In this document: positions 58,340 through 64,000 of the stretch, one piece after another
How positions within the stretch are numbered: position 1 is the first letter of the stretch
Layout of the letters: each line of letters starts with the position of its first letter
Source: Ridgeia piscesae
Taxonomy: Eukaryota > Annelida > Polychaeta > Sabellida > Siboglinidae
DNA length: 64,000 nucleotides
Direction: 5' to 3'
Assembly: GCA_025642075.2 (NCBI GenBank)
Contig: JAODUO010000632.1
Location: 69,501-133,500, forward strand
Program-made: the position numbers and the translations under genes
Notes under the pieces: generated by a model
What the model was told of the DNA's origin: nothing
Databases searched by the model: none
Seen by the model: the letters and a program-made list of their open reading frames with translations, nothing else

Positions 58340-59630
58340 ATCCATCGGTTAGGCGACACTCTGACTTCGTTTGGGAGACAAGTGTGGCCCTAACCCTAAT
58401 ATTTGGTGTCGCCCTAATACTTTTGGTCCTGTGTTACTATAACTTTCACTATAAAACAGTTACAATACAAGTTATTAATGAGCAAGAACACGCCATCCTA
58501 AGCTAATATTAATAATTTTATTTCTGAAAGTACTCAAATTTAATTATTATGAAGATTTTTTAAGAATGGAATGTATATGTTCATTTTGTGCATTTTTGAT
58601 AATCGCATCGGTGAGGCGACATGGCTTATTTATTTAAATAAAACACAAAATCTTATGTATGTTATATGCGTATTTAGCAGGGATATTCTACAATACTAAT
58701 ACTATACTATATTATCACATAGATGGACTTATCTTGTAATATACAAACATATTTTGTGTTATTTCATCAAAAAAGCAGAGCAAACGCATTTTTGTGGTTT
58801 GCGTAGCTTGACATGCGCACTAGCTATAAATGATGCTCCGCCCACTCGATAAGGTCAAGGACGGCCTGCAAATGTTTCTTTATAATCTAAAATTACAGAT
58901 TTGATCTCAGTTAACTTCGAGCCACGGGCACACCGCAAAATGCTCCGCAGGGCCTGGTACGGATATGGAAGTCGGTTCGGATAATTAAGTCGCTTTGTTG
59001 ATAAATTTGACGACTGGCTCATGTGGATGGTATGGGCGTACTCAACAAAAACGTCGAAGCCGAAGGCGAAGCGGCGAAGGGCGCATTGCAAATGTGTTCT
59101 ATTAATTTATCAATTGTTCATTAATTTAATGTGTGGATATGTCACTTGTGTATTCGGTTGATTACTCCATGTACCTATTAAAGTGTTATTGTAAATACTG
59201 TCTATGACAAGGTGGCCAAGTGTTTATATGTCAAATTTATGTTGATTATCGTTCACCAGTATTAGTACCCCGAAAATGAGTACCACGGACAGTGCCTTTC
59301 TTTTCTTATTGTCTGGTCATGAAAAATCTAGACATTATTAATTTGAATTTGATAAAATAACTAGTGTCGCATTAGCATAATTAGTTGTGGGGTATTACTA
59401 AAATTAGTAATAATTTTTTTTTATCCTGAAACAAGCAAATCAATGACATTGACAATGACAGTGGTTGATTGTTTGTATTTTCTTCCAGGATTGTCACTAC
59501 AAACTATCCAAAATGAACATTAATGGTGTTTAAGCTGTTAGAAGTTTAACATTCTCACATGTGCAATGTTTTGAAAATATTTCAGTTAATATTAAGATCT
59601 ATGATTAAGACAATATAGGGTCATTCCATG
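58340..59630. other. No recognised gene; one unidentified 78-codon minus frame
   Basis: The minus frame at 58855-59091 (PNRLPYPYQALRSILRC ... KETFAGRP) has normal complexity and lies in a locally CpG-richer patch, but I do not recognise it. The rest is AT-rich. Confidence 0.25.
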
Positions 59631-59634
59631 CCAA

Positions 59635-59699
59635 ATCAACTAATATCCAGAAATCTTCCCAGGTTACCATCTCCAGTTTTAATGAAATTTCACACATAG

Positions 59700-59759
<60 letters not shown>

Positions 59760-60876
59760 TCGCTAAATGCAAAATTGTAGCGTTAAATTGTAATTAGTTA
59801 TAAAGTTATGGTTGATTGAATACAGAGTCTGTTACACCTTTTCTTTGCACTCGCGACCGCAGTAATATTTTTTTTTAAACGATTTTGGAATGCTAATAAC
59901 TTTCTTAATGTGTATGTTACTTTTCTGGATTCTGAATTTGTTGTGCATTTATATGATAGTTTCAGAGTTACAAACTCTCATCAATGGGCGTTTGTACACT
60001 CCAGAATAACATTGTTCATGAATTGGGGTACAGCTACAACTTTCATCATCATCATCTACATTCATCACATATCGTATGAACTACCTGTTTTGAAGTATAT
60101 ACCTATAGAAAACTTCGTCAGAATAAGCGTAATATTCACATGTGGCTAGGGTCCAAATATGACAAAAAAATAAATTGTTTTACAAGAATGCTCTCATACC
60201 AAAGGTGATTTGGCCACGTGGGCAATTATCCAGCAATATGAGCTTTTAATATGATTAACATACTTATACCGTGGTAACCTATATCTTTGCCAAGTTTTAA
60301 CTTGTGGTCTCATATCGTTCAATTTCAACTAATTCCGTGTTTTTGCACTCGTGACTGCAATAAAATCATTGTCATGATTTTGGAATGCAGATAACTTTAT
60401 TAATTTTGTAGTTATTATTCTACAATTTGCGACGTAACGTAACTCCTACTTGGAGAACTGGATTCTGAACTTATTTGGTTTTCTTTATATGATAATTTCA
60501 GAGTTACAAGTACCCAAAGTTGGGCGTTTGTTCAATTTATTTTTCATTTTTCAGGGTACGGATACAATCTGATCACTCATCACATACTATATATATTACC
60601 TGGTTTGAAATATTTACCTATAGGTCCTTCTCTAAAAGAAAACCTGTCAGATTAAGCATAATATTCACGTGTGGCTGTGGTCCAAATATGACAAGAAGAT
60701 ATACCATGTTAACAAAATGTCCTGATGCCAGAGCTGATTGGACCATGTGGGCAATTACCATAAAACATAATCTTTAATATGATTAACATACATGCATATT
60801 TAACTTGTGATCTGAAATAATTCAACTTCAAATAATGATGTGTTGATGACATTCCCTGTTTGGCACCCGAGAATGT
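59635..60876 (+). repeat. Left arm of a large inverted repeat (two ~0.55-kb monomers)
   Basis: Monomer landmarks appear twice in the same order: GATTTTGGAATGC-AATAACTTTCTTAAT, TCAGAGTTACAA, GGGCGTTTGT, CATGTGGCT-GGTCCAAATATGACAAG, GATTTGGCCA-TGGGCAATTA and GCCAAGTTTTAACTTGTG. First set 59878-60308, second set 60370-60812. An (AT)n tract sits near the outer end (59701-59753). No coding frame. Confidence 0.85.
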
Positions 60877-61910
60877 GCTAGGTAACTACATTTTCCAGTA
60901 AAGGTAGTTATTTTATTCATAAATTACTAAATAGCTATATTTTAATCAAAACTATTATTATCTAACATGGAATATATAAATATTCAAACAATTCTCACAA
61001 AACAATAAGAAGTATCACTGTGATTGATTCCTTTCACACTGGGTGGTATGGTTGTCTGGCTTTGCTTGGGGGAAATGTCCACATAAAACAGCCCCTGTGA
61101 TAAAAATAAATATCTGCATATTCAGATTTGATGTATGGAGTGATCCTATACATTGAAATATGATCTACTGCCAATCATTTACACTGACATCTGAGCCGAT
61201 TTTATTTACGAAAGTGCTGTTGGCATAAATAAAAACAATGAAATTTTTTACAAATATTACAATGGCAATGCATTTAAATCTAACTCTAATTGCTAGGTCC
61301 AGCTTCGATCTATGTCAGCCCACATAGCAGTGGCACATTGTAGCTTAAGACTGATTTATCATTATGGGCAAATATTGCATCATCATTAATACTAACAATT
61401 CTTAATTCTAATGTAAAATGAACGTTAATGTGAATACTAAGCTTGTTAGTGTTGGTGACCGTTCTTTCAATGTGATTGGACCTCAACTATGGAATTCGCT
61501 CTCAATTCATATAAAGTGTAGTGGAAGCCTATCAATGTTCAAACAGACTCTAAAGACGTACATGTTCAAGCAGAATACTGCAATACTTTCTTTTCTTAAC
61601 TCCTACGTGTCATCTACCCATTATTGTGTATATATGTAAATATTGCTTAAATACGTTTTATTCATTTAATTTATTGAAGTGATTTAAATGATCTGACTGT
61701 TTTCATAACTATTATATCAGATTTTTGTTTTCTATTTATTATGCTTGTATATGTGCTGTTTAATGTTTAGGTTATTAGTCTTGTACTGTGCTTTGAGCAT
61801 ATTATTGGAAATTGCGCTTTATAAAATTAACACAATTTAATCAATTTGCAAATAAAAATAATAACTTTCTGGATAATACTTACGTTTTAATAGATATAAT
61901 TGTTTAACTT
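60877..61910. other. Spacer of the large inverted repeat
   Basis: AT-rich DNA between the arms. It contains the LINE 3' fragment annotated at 61420-61850 and nothing else recognisable. Confidence 0.6.
61420..61850 (+). mobile_element. LINE 3' end (CR1/L2-like): C-terminal peptide and 3' UTR
   Basis: The plus frame VGDRSFNVIGPQLWNSLSIH then FKQTLKTYMFKQ is the usual last segment of non-LTR ORF2 proteins. About 150 bases after the stop, GTGCTTTGAGCATATTATTG and GCGCTTTATAAAATTAAC resemble the short 3' tails of CR1/L2-type LINEs. Everything upstream is missing. Confidence 0.85.
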
Positions 61911-63005
61911 GTTCTCGGGAACTATAAACACAAAATTATTTGAAATGGAACGAATTGAGACAACAAGTTAAAACTTGGCAAATATACAGGTAATACATGT
62001 AGGCTAATCCTAGGAAAGGATAAGAAACCAGGTAATTGCCCACATGGCCAAATCAATTTTGGTAATAGTGCATTTTGTAACATTTTAAATTTTCTTGTCA
62101 TATTTGGACCCCAGCCACACTAAAATATTATATTTGATTATGACAAGCTTTCTTTTGAAGAAGCAAGCATCTGTAGGTATACCAGGTATAACATTTAGTA
62201 TATGTGACGAAAATCAGGTTCTAATCATACCCCGAAACTTGAAAAATGTAATTCCTGATTGAATAAATGCCCAAATGGTTATGTCTATAACTCTAAAATT
62301 ATTACATAAATAGGAACAATAAATTCCGAGTCCTGTTCTCCATATAGAAACAAGATTATATAGCAAATTGTAATACAATAACAAAACAATTAAGAAAGTT
62401 ATTGGCATTCCAAAATCATAATAAATATTTACTGCAGACGTGACGTGCGAAAACAGGGGAATCAACACATTACCTGAAGTTGAATGAACTAAGACCACAC
62501 GTTGAAACTTGGCAAATTACAGGTATATATAATTATGTTATTAATAACCAAATCACCATTGACATAAGGGCATTTTTTAAATAATGTTATTGTCTTGTCA
62601 TATTTGGATCCCAGCCACATGTTAATAGTAAGCTTGAATCTGATAAACTTTCTTTTGCAGAAGCATGAGAAATATAATTAAGGAGTAAACAAACCCCCAA
62701 CTATGGGTGTTTGTAACTATCACATCAATAAAAAGAACTTCAAAATCCAGTTTTCCATGTAGGAATTAGGGTTTACATCAATTTGTAGCTTGATATCTGA
62801 AAATAATTTCAGAATGTTATTAGCCTTCCAAAATCATAAAAAGCAAGTACGGTAGTCGTGAGTGCAAACAAATATAACTGGTGCTCTATTCAAGCAACCA
62901 TAACTTTATAGCTAATTGGAATTTGGCACTGTACTTGTGCATGTAATCATCATTTATTCGGGTGCACATGTGAGTGAAATTTCACCCAGGGACCTCTGGT
63001 TGAGT
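61911..63005 (-). repeat. Right arm of the large inverted repeat (two monomers)
   Basis: Reverse complement carries the same landmarks twice: GATTTTGGAAGGCTAATAAC / GATTTTGGAATGCCAATAAC, GTGGCTGGGATCCAAATATG / GTGGCTGGGGTCCAAATATG and TGGTGATTTGGTTA / TTGATTTGGCCATGTGGGCA. The outer end TGAAATTTCAC matches TGAAATTTCAC at 59682-59692 of the left arm. Confidence 0.85.
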
Positions 63006-63009
63006 TAGC

Positions 63010-64000
63010 ACAGTAGCCAGTCCTCATGCTCAGGACTTCTCAAACCAATTTACTTTCCTGGCAGTTACCTGTACTTCCAATTGGACACCATATCCATTTT
63101 TAGGAAGCTTTCGGTCATGCTGCAGTTAATGCACAAAGACTGTTCATACAAAAATATCACTGTGATGCATGCTCAATGTTATGTTATAACACTATCAGGG
63201 GGGAAATGTTGGGAAAGAATAATTTTCACTTCAAATTGCCACAGAAGCAGCTGCTGCAGCAAGAGCTTTATAAAATAAAGGATGAACGTATGTTTGCTGT
63301 GAGTCGTATCATGGTGTTGTGCTATATCTTGTAAGATTTCTTTCACATGCAGCGGAAAACTGTAAAGTTCTGTTTATTTTTTACAAAAACCTTTCACTTG
63401 GCTTGTTTAGAGCAGTCGGACGCGCATAAAGTCCCACTTATCTACGGGACATAGCGCCTCGAAAAATTGGGTAAACGGCGGAAATAACAGTGACTCAATT
63501 TAATACGCTAAATGCCACATGTAAACATCGGTAGTAACAATGCCTCGATTCATACGCCAGATGCCTCGGTGGCCGGCGGCGGGTAAAACAGCTGAAGTAA
63601 CTGTGATTCACTTAGGTAGCCGAATGCCTCGTAAAAATTCATCGACGCGCTGTCGAGAAAACGGCTAACTTTCGATCGCCTGCCGAAGCGCGCCGATCGT
63701 ACCGACGACCAGGGTGGCGACATGCTCCCCTCCACGCCAGCGGTGGTGCCGGGCACGCGAGCAGGCGTTGCCCGGCACGCGGGAGAAACTAACGACTCTC
63801 TAAGTGAGTGAGTTCCATTTTACATTGTAATTACATTGGAAAAAGGTTCTCCATGTGATATAATTCATTGAGTCTTATGCCAGACTCAGATTGCATCTTA
63901 CAGGCGTCAATCGTGTTCAGTTCGACGGTTGAGATAGGGTTAGGCCCAAAAAGGTGAGCTACGAATGTCCGTGGTCCGAGTAAGTGCACTAGTGTAAGCC
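63010..64000. other. No gene recognised; CpG-rich patch at 63400-63800
   Basis: 63410-63790 is clearly CpG-rich with GCCTCG words at irregular intervals and an imperfect duplication of a GTAAAACAGCTGAAGTAACT-like phrase. A 68-codon minus frame (63550-63756) has no known domain. It may be a CpG island or an element end. The last 200 bases show nothing. Confidence 0.35.

Noticed and set aside
59910..62498. Short frames in the inverted-repeat monomers
   Set aside because: Frames are not conserved between the four monomers, so they are not coding.

Overview
This is a window of animal nuclear DNA, not bacterial. The evidence is a split-gene exon with a consensus splice donor, several truncated non-LTR retrotransposons, tRNA-derived SINEs, and an extreme load of micro- and minisatellites. 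The mix (CR1-like and RTE-like LINEs, tRNA-headed SINEs, many 20-42 bp minisatellites, and a KCNQ1-type channel beside them) fits a marine invertebrate, perhaps a mollusc or another lophotrochozoan. The phylum is a guess.

The only host coding sequence I can defend is on the minus strand at 25098-25543. It is the first coding exon of a KCNQ1-like (KvLQT1) voltage-gated potassium channel, ending in the pre-S1/S1 signature [17 protein letters not shown] and a GTGAGT donor in the same codon phase as human KCNQ1 exon 1. Everything below 25097 should therefore be intron 1 or beyond. I see no exon 2, so the rest of the gene lies to the left of the window. Immediately inside the intron is a 32-bp tandem repeat in which every unit carries a copy of the exon/intron junction. 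This array of duplicated 5' splice sites is the most striking observation here.

Layout. 0-25 kb (intron side): a 40-bp minisatellite, a (CA)n tract, an AT-rich MITE-like element, sibling TGAA/TTAA microsatellites on a duplication, a 41-bp minisatellite split by a fold-back element, a 13-bp array, a 41-bp array of about 90 copies (11.8-15.5 kb), 19-bp and ~30-bp arrays, and a 21-bp array of about 90 copies (18.2-20.2 kb). 21-31 kb: mostly single-copy AT-rich DNA around the exon, with an old dispersed repeat in three copies and a 75-bp palindrome. 31.6-37.2 kb: a (CCGA)n tract, a 23-bp array of about 118 copies and a 30-bp array of about 46 copies. 37-48 kb: more minisatellites, polypurine tracts, SINEs and LINE 3' fragments. 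50-53.5 kb: a CpG-richer stretch that may be a promoter region, with a ~45-bp pyrimidine-rich minisatellite. 53.8-57.5 kb: a mobile-element cluster (CR1-like LINE, SINEs, two oppositely oriented RTE-like LINE fragments, one fused to a Ty3/Gypsy RT fragment). 59.6-63 kb: a large imperfect inverted repeat, each arm made of two ~0.55-kb monomers.

Most long open frames are the trivial result of stop-free tandem repeats and are not annotated as genes. Copy numbers are estimates from array length divided by period. No database search or alignment program was run.
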